Part shown: piece by piece, positions 1 through 10,487 of the stretch
Position numbering within the stretch: the stretch's first letter is position 1
Layout of the letters: each line of letters opens with the position of its first letter
NCBI GenBank assembly: GCA_037962975.1
Contig: CM075676.1
Coordinates: 45,618,001-45,682,000 of the forward strand
Direction of reading: 5' to 3'
Source of the DNA: Clitoria ternatea
Taxonomy: Eukaryota; Streptophyta; Magnoliopsida; Fabales; Fabaceae
Length of the DNA: 64,000 nt
Program-made: the position numbers and the translations under genes
The notes under the pieces: generated by a model
Told to the model about the DNA's origin: nothing
What the model saw: only the letters and a program-made list of their open reading frames with translations
Database searches by the model: none

Positions 1-400
1 TAATTTTAGTTACCAATCTCGGTCTCTCCCAAGCCATAACCGCCTCAATCTTAGTCGGATCAACCGAGATGCCCTCTCGGGAAATCACATGCCCCAAGAA
101 TTATACACTACCTTCCCAGAAATCACACTTGGATAATTTATCATACAACCTCTTCTCTCATAGTATCTGCAGGATGACTTAAAGATGTTGAGCATGTTCC
201 TCAACCAACTTCGAGTACACCAATATGTCATCAATGAATACCACCACAAACTAGTCCAAGTACGGTAGAAAAATCCGATTCATGTAGTCCATGAAGATAG
301 CAGGGGTATTAGTCACTCCAAAGGGCACTGCAACGTACTTGAAGTGCCCATACCGAGTTCGAAATGCTGTCGGTAATTGATGCATATTCACATACTACCG
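1..400 (-). pseudogene. Ty3/gypsy reverse transcriptase fragment
   Basis: Translated on the minus strand, this stretch shows the palm half of a plant Ty3/gypsy reverse transcriptase. In order from 400 downwards there is a TAFRTRYGHF block, a PFGVTN block, the catalytic FIDDILVYSK box (about 205-235) and then FLGHVIS plus a DPTKIEA segment near 30-110. Stops and small indels interrupt the frame, so it is not functional. It is cut off by the window start. The only neighbour in the same orientation is an LTR end at 835, so gag, protease and the primer site appear to be missing between them. Nonfunctional remnant with a clear family assignment. Confidence 0.85.
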
Positions 401-404
401 TCCT

Positions 405-835
405 TCTTTTTAATACAAATAGAGTCCTCCTCTGGAGCATGCAACTCACAGCAATGGAGGAAGGAGAAGATGAAGAAGAAACCGAAGTAGAAGATAGAAA
501 CAGATGAAGGAGAAAGAAGCGGTGCCTCGTGAATAATAAGGAAAGAGAAAAAGGGGATCACCTTTAGTCAAGACCCAGGGGTAACCAGTAACCTCCCCAG
601 CCGGTTACCTCCCCATTTCCAATTACCATTTCCTTTAAACATTTTTAATCAAACTCTTCCCTTCTTCTAATCACTCCACGTTTATTATTAACAAATCAAA
701 TAATTTTATTTACATTCACCATATTTAATTATTTATAATTTCCCAATAATTCATAAAAATATCAAATAAATTCCTAAAACAATTTTTAATATTTTTCCCA
801 TCACATAATTTCACTAAATTGTCCGGGATGTTACA
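405..835 (-). repeat. Gypsy LTR 5' part (minus strand)
   Basis: On the minus strand the sequence begins TGTAACATCCCGG at 835, the usual 5' terminus of legume Ty3/gypsy LTRs, and runs into AT-rich sequence and then a purine-rich stretch. It abuts plus-strand integrase coding sequence at 836, which suggests the minus-strand element inserted into that integrase. The inner limit near 405 is approximate. Confidence 0.55.
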
Positions 836-1717
836 TCTGGGTGATTGTTGATCGACTAACCAAGAGTGCTCACTTCTTGGCGATGAACATGAAATGGTCA
901 TTGGATCGACTGGCTAGGCTGTACGTTGCTGAGATCGTACGATTACACAGTGTACCCTCGAGTATTATTTCCGATCGGGATCCTTGTTTCACCTCCAGAT
1001 TTTGGGGAAGTCTGCAGCAAGAATTGGGAACTGAGCTAATATTAAGCTTGGCTTATCATCCGTAGACTGATGGTCAGTCGGAACGGACTATATAGACCCT
1101 TGAGGATATGCTGAGAGCCTGTGTACTGGAGCAGGGCAGTTCATGGGAAAGATATTTACCCTTGGTGGAGTTTGCATACAATAATAGCTATCATAGCAGC
1201 ATTGGAATGGCTCCGTATGAAGCCCTTTATGGTAGGAGGTGTCATACACTGTTGTGTTGGAATGAGAATGGCAATGCCATTCATCTGGGGCCCGACTTAA
1301 TCCAAGATATGAATAAACAAGTTACTCTAATATGAGAGAAAACAAAGATTGCCCAAGACCGACAGAAGAGTTAATCGGCATAGACCTCTCGAATTTCAGG
1401 TGGGCGATTGGGTATTCCTAAAGGTTTCACCGACCAAAGGTGTAGGTCAGATATTGAAGAGCCAAAAGCTTAATCCGAGGTACATCAGACCGTATCAAAT
1501 ATTGGAGAGGATCGGTGATGTTGCTTACTGACTGGATCTTCCCCAGTCGTTGACTAACATCCACAATGTGTTTCACGTATCACAACTCTGAGCTTATATT
1601 CTGTGTGACTCTATGATTATGCCAAGTGACTCTATTGAATTAAAGGAGGACCTAACGGTGGAAGCTACACCGATTGGTATTGAGGAATATCAAACCAAAC
1701 GGCTAAGGAACAAGAAG
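836..1717 (+). pseudogene. Ty3/gypsy integrase and C-terminal fragment
   Basis: The plus-strand translation starts in the integrase catalytic core (VIVDRLTKSAHF, then ISDRDPCFTSRFW with the second catalytic Asp, then the DGQSERT block with the Glu). It continues through the YNNSYHSSIGM and ALYGRR motifs, the C-terminal GDWVFLKVSPTKG module and the HNVFHVSQL motif. In-frame stops lie at 1063-1065, about 1093, 1333-1335, 1529-1531 and about 1588, and there is a small frame change near 1345. The N-terminal HHCC part is absent because the minus-strand LTR abuts at 835. Near 1717 the frame passes directly into gag sequence. Dead fragment, related to the chromovirus at 19362-31882. Confidence 0.85.
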
Positions 1718-2560
1718 GTTTTGTTTGCCACTTACCAATTAAAGGACGAGGCTAGAGTATGGTGGTCTCGAACCAAGATGCAGATGAACGTGGTGGGTGA
1801 ACCGCTAGTATGGGCAAATTTCCAAAGAAGATTCCTTGTCAAGTACTTCCTGAATAACTACAAAATTCAGAAGAAAATAGAGTTCCTGAAGTTGGAACAG
1901 GGTCGGATGTCAGTGGCCGAGTACACCAGCAAGTTTGATGAGTTATGTGATTTCTACCATCATTTCTCATTGGAAGGAACTGAGGGCAACAAGTGTGCCA
2001 AATACGAGGCGGGATTACGGATTAAACTCCATAGTGTAATTGAGCCGATAGAGATTTGGGATTACCCGACTCTTGTAAACAAGGCTAGGTTAACAGAAGA
2101 GGTGCAGTTACAGAGGACATCTCAGCCGAGAGATAAGAAGCCACTGAAGGCAAAGGGATTTAGCTTCAAGAGGATGGGGCAGTTCTTTTGGGGCGACAAG
2201 TCTTCCGCTACATCTTCATCCTCTTCTGGTCTGGTATCTACTGGCCATTCGGGTAGCCAGTCTGGTAGCCGTGCATGCTACAATTGTGGCTAGGAGGGCC
2301 ATATTGCAAAATATTGTCAGGCTAATCAGATCGTTTGTTTCCAATGTGGATAACCGGGATATCTTAGGCCCAATTGCCCACAGAGGCAACAACCAAGTGG
2401 GTGTGGCAACCGAGCCAACACTTCTTGGACTCGGGGTGCCAATTTTTTGAGAGGAGGTAGACACGGTGCTGGTCGTGGAGGCCAACACTCGGGAAGATCA
2501 GATGCCCAATCTAGTGGCACCTAGAATGTCATGACCGGGTGAGTATTTGCTTTTGATGCC
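1718..2560 (+). pseudogene. Ty3/gypsy gag, second half, fused behind integrase
   Basis: Starting at LFATYQL the sequence is the C-terminal half of a gypsy capsid protein: a DEARVWW motif, FLVKYF, and KLEQGRMSVAEYTSKFDEL. Two CCHC zinc knuckles follow, at about 2270-2320 and 2335-2380, each broken by an in-frame stop after CxxCG. An open frame (1613-2293, 226 aa) reads from the end of integrase into gag, the reverse of the normal gag-to-pol order. The junction sits in an AAGAAGGTT word shared by both parents. Nonfunctional chimera; the reading frame probably stayed open by chance. Confidence 0.85.
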
Positions 2561-2770
2561 TCGGAAGCTGCGAGGAATGACAACTTGGTACAGGGTAAGT
2601 GCCTCATCCATGGCTATCTTGTTGATGTAATTTATGATTCGAGCACGACCCATTCATTTATTTCTGAGAGTTGTGTACGACGACTTGGTTTGCCGATTGG
2701 GTTAATGGAGAACGCTCTTATTGTCTCCACTCCACCGGTGTTGAATTTTATGTGTGAGGTAAACATCTGA
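2561..2770 (+). pseudogene. Ty3/gypsy protease fragment
   Basis: A 61-codon open stretch (2585-2770) contains a gypsy aspartic protease core, with DSSTTHSFIS standing where family members have an Asp-Ser-Gly active-site triad, followed by GLPIGLMENALIVSTP. It continues the gag fragment just upstream. Similarity stops at about 2770, well before the usual GMDWL motif, and the following 50 bases are not recognisable protease. Confidence 0.75.
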
Positions 2771-2829
2771 CTCCCTGATTGAGCATTGGTTATTAATGGT
2801 GATGTGTTTGCTCATTGTAGAATTACATT

Positions 2830-3037
2830 ATGGCTGAAGGAACCAGTTCTGGTGGAGGAGATGATTTCTACTCAAAGTTTACCCAGTTGATGAGTAGGTC
2901 CAAATCTGGTCCCACTCTGGATAAATTCCTGAAAAGGAATCCCCCGGCCTACAAAGGAGGGCACGATTATGACGGGGCGTATATTTGGATCAGGGACATT
3001 GAATAGGTCTTTGAATATTTTGAATGCTCGGAGGAGT
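2830..3037 (+). pseudogene. Ty3/gypsy gag N-terminal fragment
   Basis: From the ATG at 2830 the translation gives a gypsy gag N-terminus: a low-complexity start, then LDKFLKRNPPAYKGGHDYDG and an IRDIE...FEYFECSEE segment with two stops. It ends at the point (SEE-stop-KV) where the separate gag fragment at 1718 begins. The two pieces therefore look like halves of one gag type, present in swapped order. After 3037 the sequence turns into a CCGAGTGAA-type array. Confidence 0.75.
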
Positions 3038-3892
3038 AGAAGGTTTCCGAGTGAAGAAAGAGTAGAATACTTTCTGAGTAAAGAAAGAGTAGAAGGTTTT
3101 CGAGTGAAGAAAGAGTAGAATACTTTCCGAGTGAAGAAAGAGTAGAAGGTTTTCGAGTGAAGAAAAAGTGGAATATTCTAAGCGAAGAAGAGTAGAATGT
3201 TCCGAGTGAAGAAAGAGTGCTTCCGAGTAAAGGTGAGTATGTTTCCGAGTGAATTATGGTCGAGAGAGCCTTTTTCAAGTGAAGTAAGGTTAGGGTGTTT
3301 TCTGAGTGATATAAGATTGAATAAACCTTTTCTGAGTGATGTATGAGTAAGCTATTCCTGAGAGAGAGTTGACCGAGTGAACCTTTTTACCGAGTGAAAC
3401 CCTAACTTGTGAGTTTTCTGGGTAAGCTTGGGTCGCCCAGGTAGCATTCGCTTAAGCGAGTCGGAGCTCGCTTAAGTGACTCCCTCGGATTTTGCCTAGC
3501 GCATCAGGGTCCCGCTCAGGCGAGTGACCTCCCTGTCTTCTTCTTCTTCTTCTTCTTCTTCTTCTTCTTCTTCTTCTTCTTCTTCTTCTTCTTCTTCTTC
3601 TTCTTCTTCTTCTTCTTCTTCTCCCACTGTTTCTAACTCCACTTTATTAAAAGATGTATTTCTGATCGGATATTATTTTACGTACGCTTTTATTATTATT
3701 TTGAATGTATTTAATACTATTTTATATTAAGATCGAGTTAAATCATTTTCGATCGGTTATTATTTCCAGTATGTTTAAGAAAAGTGAATATTATTTTATA
3801 TTAAGATCTAAATTTTTATTTAACGTAAAAAATTTATTGTGTAAATGATTAACCGGGTGTAAATAAAAGGTAAATCGACTTAGGATATCACA
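3038..3892 (+). repeat. LTR-like segment with CCGAGTGAA array
   Basis: About twelve imperfect copies of (C/T)CGAGTGAAG(A/T)AAGAGTAGAA-type units fill 3038-3410. They are followed by inverted CGCTTAAGCG/CGCTTAAGTG words at 3449-3480, a TTC microsatellite, and AT-rich sequence ending in ...GGATATCACA at 3892. The same order (CCGAGTGAA array, then CGCTCAAGCG hairpins, then a long AT-rich tail) occurs in both LTRs of the element at 19362-31882, so this is probably a shortened relative of that LTR. The next element (minus-strand gag) abuts at about 3893. Confidence 0.6.
3536..3622 (+). repeat. (TTC)n microsatellite
   Basis: About 29 uninterrupted TTC units. The polyserine reading frame over it is an artefact of the repeat. 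Confidence 0.97.
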
Positions 3893-4760
3893 AAGGAAGT
3901 CCTAGGCTGTATAGCCTCAATGACTATATGCAGTTAGATAGCCTTCGGTGTGATATGGAACCACTGCATCCTTCTTGTAAAACCTTTTGAGAAAATCTTT
4001 TAGAGATTCAGAATCACCCTGCTTGATCTGAGCTAGGGTATGAGATGTCTTAGGCACGTCTCTAGAGATCACAAAGTGTTCTTTGAAAGCCTCAACCATT
4101 TCCTCTAAAGAATCAATAGATCTAGAAGGGAGCCTTTTGAACCAGCTCAGAGCTTTGCTAGATAGGGTTTGAGGGAACATACGACACATGACATCAGCTT
4201 TACCTTCGAAAAACATGGACTCATAGGCATAAGCATCTAGGTGTTTGCTAGGATCTGCCTCTCCTGTGTACTTGCTGATGGAAAGAGGCTGTGTGGTTTG
4301 CAAGTGCTTGGGAATGAGGAATACTCATAAGTCTTTTGGAGAAGGGAATGCTCAGTCTATACCCTGAAGGAGGAGTTCCCACATGAGGGTTCTTCCTTTG
4401 TGGAGTCTGAGTCTTTGCATGAGATTGCGACTATTGTTCCTCATCATAGGTTATGAACCTCAAATAATAAGGTGTGTGAGAAACCTCTTTCCTTGAAGCT
4501 TTAGGTTGATGACATCTAACAAGATTCATCTTCTCTCCAGGCGTTGCATGTTCATGCCTTAACTCAACTATTTCTTTTGAGTTATCTGATGATCTCATCC
4601 TTAAGTTTAGGAGTTACCAATGGAACAACTCGCCTTGCAGATTCACCTGGGGTTTCAAAGGCTAGACGCCTTGGCTCTAAGAATGTTAAATCTTCCATAT
4701 AACCCTCAGGAACATCAGTGTTATCCTCCATGACAACTTTCTTACTCATGCAAATGTGGG
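3893..4760 (-). pseudogene. Ty3/gypsy Tat-type gag remnant
   Basis: The minus strand encodes a retrotransposon gag domain, best preserved at 3917-4303 (128 codons): YTGEADPSKHLDAY, MCRMFPQTLSSKALSWF, SIDSLEEMVEAFKEHF, then QGDSESLKDFLKRF. The order P-x-L-x-x-x-A-x-x-W-F followed by F-x-x-x-F and the ESL motif is typical of Tat/Ogre-type gag. The matching domain of the element at 18472-46709 has the same pattern. The 4304-4760 part is frameshifted and should be the N-terminal region. Downstream gag and pol are missing because the LTR-like segment ending at 3892 cuts it. Nonfunctional. Confidence 0.75.
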
Positions 4761-5225
4761 AATCAATTTACAAAGTCCCACCAGGCATACCAATGAACTA
4801 GTCTAGGTCGGGGTGCAAGATCCAACATGGTGACCAACCCTCAAATGATGTTTGCCTGTATGTATTTTACATCGGTCCAATGGGGATCTAGTATTATATC
4901 TCATATTCTAATGGGGAAATAAGAGTCTTGGAGTACTCCTTTGTGCATATACCACCACCCTTACGTGTTATGGGGCGAAAGAGGGTGTCTCCTACAAAAA
5001 TACTCTGATGCTCAAGTTAGTGGGATATTTAGAGAGAATAAAAGAGCTTGAGCGTAAATTATAGTAAGAATGTTCTACCTTTTCATCCTTGATTCGTAAG
5101 ATTTTATACCTTAGAACAGTGAAAGAGTCTTTTCGAATAAGTGAGTTTATCGTACAAAATGTCAAAGTGATTCTGATCATTGTAGAAAGACTAGCATGCA
5201 ATAGTAACGTAAATCTATGTATGGG
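4761..5225 (-). repeat. Tat/Ogre-type LTR end and leader (minus strand)
   Basis: The segment lies directly upstream, in minus orientation, of the Tat-type gag. It contains a GCCTGGTGGGACTTTG stretch near 4765-4785 of the type found behind Ogre/Tat LTRs. Sequence 4875-5215 is clearly homologous to 12515-12850 (shared words GGGGCGAAAGAG, ACTCTGA, GCTTGAG/GCTCAAG and TAGAAAG in the same order), so two copies of one LTR family are present about 7.6 kb apart. Confidence 0.6.
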
Positions 5226-8200
5226 GAGAATTTCAGGTTTGAGAAAGAGTGGTCAAAACTAGAAATTAAAGTTATCAAATGCTCACCCTATTTCCACGAG
5301 TTCAAATACGCGGTCAATTTCAAGTTCCATCATGAAATGAGCACAAATCAAGCCATGTAAGACACCACCATGGAAGAGAAGAAACGAGCTTGTGTTTTTC
5401 CTTTCAATGGTGTATGCGAAGAAGAAAAGAAAGGAAATGAAATTTTATGTCTTAAGGGCAATATGGTAATTTCACTATTTTTAATTTTTTTATTTTCTTT
5501 AATAAAAATCCACTTTTACTTCACGGTAAATTATATTTTACCATCACCACTTAATCTAACATTAAATTTACTAATCCATTACTCAAAATTAATTATTTAA
5601 ATCTCTTTATTTTATTAACAATTCATAATTAATTTATAATAATTTAGGGAAATTCCTAGTAAAGTCTGACTAAATTTAATTTATCTCTAATAATATTTAA
5701 TTAATACCATACGATAAAATAAATTTAGATTTTAACATCCAGGATATTATAACACACGTCAAAATTCAAGCAATGACTTAAAGTTTTAGAAAACAATTTA
5801 GGATGTACTTTCCTTGTACATCGTTTAGTATTTTACGTCTAATAGGTGCTAGAAAAATCTGATCGAGGTAAATCAAATTGATACATCCCTTAACTCAATT
5901 ATCTATAATTATTATGAAAGGGCTGAGAGCCAATTATGCCCTTAAGATTGCCCAATTCCTAAAAATATAAAATTGTTATGCATAAAATTTTCAGCATGAA
6001 CACCTTGTAGTATTTTGAGCATAACTTTAGCTACAGACCCGATTAAGGTGAACCAAAAGGGAAAATGTTGGTAACTCAATTATCTACAACTTTTGTAAAA
6101 AACACAAGAGCTAATTCGACTTATATCATACACAATTTTAAAAACAAGCTGGTAATTGATTAGTAGAAAACAACTTACGCAAGAATTCATATATGCTTAT
6201 GGATAATTGATTACAGGACCCTTGTAATCGATTACCATTAGTACATTGTAGTCTTTATGTAGATTTTGGCCTTTAGGCTAACTTTTGCACTGTCTAACTT
6301 ATTTGTTTTAACTCTGATTGCTACAAAGCTTTATGGGCCTAATCTAAGACTCATTTTGAACTTGCAAGCACAACCTATGCTCTAAAATTTCTTCGGATTG
6401 TGGATATATACGCTAAAATGAAGTTTGGCTCCTTTTCAAATAACTTCACTACCTAAATCATTTTAAATGCAAAGGAATTGGCAATCTCCTTGCCCATACA
6501 CATTCTAAATATGCCTAAGGTTCCAAGGATGCTTTCGAGGAACTCCGTATCCCACCAGGACTTAATTTCACCCGTACCTACATCTCAAGCCATTCAGGAT
6601 CTCTACCATTCAAGACTACCTTAGCACTTTGCTTTAGTTCCTATTAAAATTCATATTATTATAATCAACATTTGTATAAAATTGGCTTAATGCCTTCGAA
6701 TCACAACATGCCCACACACACATAAATATATATTACCATAATTACCTACTTATATAATGATCAATTCAATAGCTTCATGCTATATCACATTCCTTGGTCA
6801 TCATCTCACATATTCATATCATCACCAGATATACATTAACATCATCAATCATAACAATCACAAATATCCAAACATGACCATCAACCAGGTCCTCAACACC
6901 TCAATCAGATTATCAAGTAATCAGACTCATCAACCACATGGCAACCTACTTCATCAACACCAATTACACATATATTCATATTAACCATCGTCATAACACT
7001 AAATACTTAAAACATAATACATACATATATACATATTTACATCAAAATCTCAATTCTCCTTTAGCATTGTTCTCATCTGGTACTGGTGTTAGCAATGTCC
7101 TTGTCTTCAGTCACTATGACAATAGTAAGGGTGAGTGACTGACAATATAAATCAATGCGAATAATTTAATTTTATAAGGGAAAAGTGTAACATAGACAAA
7201 GTTTCACTTAATCAATCATTCCATAGATTCCTTCTCATTCCATTTCAATATAATTACAGTTCATCAATTCATCAACTACACAATTGGTAAATCAAGTCCT
7301 CTATCACATTCAATTCATCAGACCTTATGATAAATTCACATAATTGAACAACTGACTCTTAATCAAAATAGTATACGACTCTCTAGTATTTGGATACTAA
7401 ATTGGATCAGCAGTCAGCTAGGGGTCCTACTTGATCATTCGTGAACTCTACTTGGTCCACTGAGCCCAACCTGGCTCACCATATCATCACTAGGTCTTGC
7501 CTGATCACTTAATTGATCAACTAGGCCATGCTTGACCACGAGAGCCAAAATGAGGGGTAAATATACCAATCGACCATCCACACCACATAGCAATCACATA
7601 TCTTATGATATCTTTTTATTCAACTCATAATACAACGTCCCGACACAACGACTATCACCCTAGGACCTCAATTAGCCAATCAAGCATATTAATCTCATTC
7701 ACAACATTTCTTAATTCTTTAATCATCAACAATCCATTATTTCATATCAACATTATTCATGACATTTCATTATCACTCACACTATAATCATCATCACGCA
7801 AAACACAATTATATGATTCATCATCATGTAATCAATTTTCAATATCATCATGCATTTAGAAGTTCAATCATCATTTTATTGCATATCTATTATCATTCAC
7901 ACATACATATATATACACGTATTTATATGAAGTTTGGTATTTTAGCCTATCCTACCCTTTTCCCACGCGTCAAAATTATCATTAATATTATTTTCATTAA
8001 TTTATACACCGACTATACCCCCTTACCTTACTTCCATACTTTTAGGGTTTCCAATTCAACACTGAATCACCAAATCCACCAAAAACTCTACAATCCAGGG
8101 TTTGCAAAAGGGGTTTAGCATTTTAATTCTCTAAACCATAATTCGATCCACTGAAACAACTTAAGTTTTATTTTGAAGGTTCCCAAGGCTTACCCTTTTT

Positions 8201-8884
8201 CACTTTTGACTATCAGTTCCAAGTTCCGCTTCGCCCAATGGTTCTCTAGCACGCTCTCTGCCACCTAGGAACGTCGAAACAAAAACCCATTTACTCTGTA
8301 GTGACGCCCATGATGCAAAAACTCATTTTCAAGCTTTAAAATGTGAGAATAATGAAAAACAAGGAACCCCCATGGAACCCAAATTTTAGTTTTAAGGAGA
8401 AGGGAAATGCGAAATTGAGGGTATCCATGAACTCACCTCGTCCTCTTGAATCTAGAAATGTGATCAATTTTAGTTTTCGATACAAAATCAAACGTGCACT
8501 TTTGCATCTCGGCCATGGAAAAGGATGTCAAGCTTCTTTAACTTTTCTCTTTCTCGCATATGTGAGGTAGGGGAAAGGAAATAAAAATTAAAATTTAACC
8601 CCTAAGGCACTTTAGTAATTTCACATCTCCTTTTCTATTTCTTTCACATTTTCTTTCATTTTTCTAAATTCAATTCCCTTTTCTTTTCTTTCTTTTAAAT
8701 GAATATATTTTACTTTTACCCTATGGTAATTACTATTCTAGCATCACAATCTAATTTAAGTCCAATTTGACATTTGATCATTCTTGATTAATTAATTTAA
8801 TTCCATCATTAATGTAATTCACAATAGTTTATTTATTAAGTCCCCATAGCACAAATAATAAATTTTAATATCTGAGATGTTACA
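5226..8884 (-). repeat. Degraded gypsy LTR sequence, minus strand
   Basis: There is no convincing gene here. On the minus strand 8884 begins TGTAACATCTCAG, a gypsy LTR start, and a degenerate second start (TGTTATAATATCC) lies near 5755, so two LTR pieces may be in tandem. Inside are landmarks also present, in reverse complement, in the long LTRs at 19362 and 27995: an ACAAAAGTTGTAGAT word near 6090, CAT-rich sequence at 6750-7000, and a CTAGTATTTGGATACTA block near 7382. That last block recurs at about 16947. Short open frames are low-complexity His/Ser/Ile runs and are not coding. Confidence 0.5.
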
Positions 8885-9579
8885 CAAGCTATCTTTAAAA
8901 TTGAAGTAAAAAATGGTTTTACACTTTCTTTACATTAGTGTTTTAAAAAAATGCTAAAAGTAAAAAAATCAGAAACTCAACCAAAAACCATAGAAACAAT
9001 CATTTAGTGTATAAGATAAAGAAAAAATAGGATCACCAATCATTTAATATAATATGTTTTTATTATTATATTTTTTCACATATTATTAGCATTGTACTTT
9101 CTCGTACGTGGTGGGTGGGGCAGTATCATTCGTGGACGAACTTCACATTTTTATAGTCATGAACAAAACAAAATTACTGAAATAATTCTTACGTACTGTA
9201 CTTTTTTTATAAAATTCTTTATAGTAATACAAACTAAATAAATAAAAACATTTGGATTCTCATTATGCTTCTGTAAATTAAACAACATAAATTCTCCCAC
9301 TTGCTTCGTATTATTTCCCTTACAATTTTCTCGTCCAACTCTTTCATCATGCATACAATATACAAATAAAGAAGATAGCATTAATTTTTCCATGCACGTA
9401 CGGCTGCATCACTCGCCATTAATTCTTAGTGTCGAAGAAGCATATAGTCCTTTGCAAAGAAATTAAATGGCTACTACCACATCTCAAAAGGATAAAAAAT
9501 AACTAGTAATAATTTGAAGACAAAGCAAATTAACAAACATGTGCAAATTTGTAGTCCTCCTTCAGAAACCAATCAACAA
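8885..9579. other. Intergenic, AT-rich, no gene seen
   Basis: Nothing recognisable as coding or RNA gene. It contains the 3' flank of the LEA_2 gene, which ends at 9580. Confidence 0.7.
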
Positions 9580-10137
9580 TCATAACTTGATTTTTGATAT
9601 GCAGGTAGAATCAACCTCCACAGAAGTTATGTTGAAAACAATGTCACATGAGATATAAACCTTGGCCTTAAGCTTGAAAATCTTGAGCATGCTCACTTTC
9701 CCTGGCAATGTTGCATTTGCTGTCAAATTGAATGCCCCATCTTCAATATCCTCCAAAAAATTGTTATCAGCTGACAATTTTTGTGTCATAAAACCCGCAG
9801 AAGCGCTAACATTGGCAATGCTACGAGCAGGGACAGAACTTGTCACTATGGGCACTTCAGCTATAATGCTGCCATTATAATTAATATAGCCAGTGGAATT
9901 TTTGTACTTGAAGTTTCCATAGTTCGGGTTCACTATTGTGATCATAACGTTTAAGGGTGAAATAGCTGCACTTGATGATGATAATAACTCAAAGTCATCA
10001 AGGTTAACAGGGTGGAGAAATATACCCGGGTTTTTGGGTTTAAATATGGTTAAAAATAAGGCTACAGTTACGATGGCAACAATAATCAAGAAAAGCGAAG
10101 ACACAACCAAGCATATTTTGATTCCCCTGTTTGCCAT
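9580..10137 (-). CDS. LEA_2 / NDR1-HIN1-like membrane protein
   Basis: Single-exon 185-residue protein of the late-embryogenesis-abundant group 2 (WHy) family, most like the At1g64065-type members. From the chosen ATG at 10137 it has a short cytosolic N-terminus (MANRGIK), one transmembrane helix at about residues 7-31, then a FKPKNP hinge. A LEA_2 beta-sandwich follows with the NPNYG motif (about residue 70), FKYKNSTGYINYNG, and an S-V-P-A-R-S block. Several N-x-S/T sites and a C-terminal KIKL are visible. The frame stays open 40 codons upstream to 10257, but that ATG lies only about ten bases from a TATA-like box, and relatives start at the internal Met. Known members are plasma-membrane or ER anchored and linked to stress or pathogen responses. 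The function of this gene is inferred from family only. No breaks seen. Confidence 0.9.
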   Translation of the reverse strand: MANRGIKICLVVSSLFLIIVAIVTVALFLTIFKPKNPGIFLHPVNLDDFELLSSSSAAISPLNVMITIVNPNYGNFKYKNSTGYINYNGSIIAEVPIVTSSVPARSIANVSASAGFMTQKLSADNNFLEDIEDGAFNLTANATLPGKVSMLKIFKLKAKVYISCDIVFNITSVEVDSTCISKIKL

Positions 10138-10265
10138 ACCTTTTGGTTCTGGGTAACAAGGAAAATTGGGATAACCTATGCAAACTTGTTTTTTAAGAAA
10201 AATCAAAGGGGATGTTGTGGTGAAGAAAATTTGTGACCCAAGTGGATTTGGTTTCATTGTGACGA

Positions 10266-10273
10266 CTATATAG
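10266..10273 (-). promoter_or_regulatory. Candidate TATA box of the LEA_2 gene
   Basis: CTATATAG lies about 130 bases upstream of the ATG at 10137. This spacing allows a normal 5' UTR for the internal start and argues against the upstream ATG at 10257. Confidence 0.5.
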
Positions 10274-10477
10274 AAGTGGACTACGTGAGGTTTCGAAATT
10301 GAATTTCTTGTGGCGGTTTAGGTGCAGAAATTAAAATCACAAGTTGGATTTGGCCTAAAACTTTGGCGATTGATTCCTAATTAGAGAACAAATCCCACGA
10401 GAAAAATTTAATAACGGAATGGATGCAGAGATTTATATGCCATGTGTTGTCTAAAAGCAATCATGACTCATAATAAT

Positions 10478-10487
10478 ATGCATGCAT
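10478..10487. promoter_or_regulatory. RY-like element (ATGCATGCAT)
   Basis: The core CATGCA, the binding word of B3-domain seed regulators, occurs about 345 bases upstream of the LEA_2 start. It is short enough to be chance. A seed-expression link is inference. Confidence 0.3.

Noticed and set aside
1613..2293. Real integrase-gag fusion gene
   Set aside because: Upstream and downstream frames are broken and both parts are retroelement fragments; the open frame is a recombination by-product.
3524..3730. Open frame with a polyserine run
   Set aside because: It is the TTC microsatellite read in one frame; no domain or conservation signal.
6757..8118. Several 60-119-codon His/Ile/Tyr-rich open frames
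   Set aside because: Low-complexity CAT/ATC-rich sequence within degraded LTR; overlapping frames with no domains.
10137..10257. Longer N-terminus for the LEA_2 protein starting at 10257
   Set aside because: The extra 40 residues are not family-like and the ATG lies next to a TATA-like box; the internal Met fits relatives.
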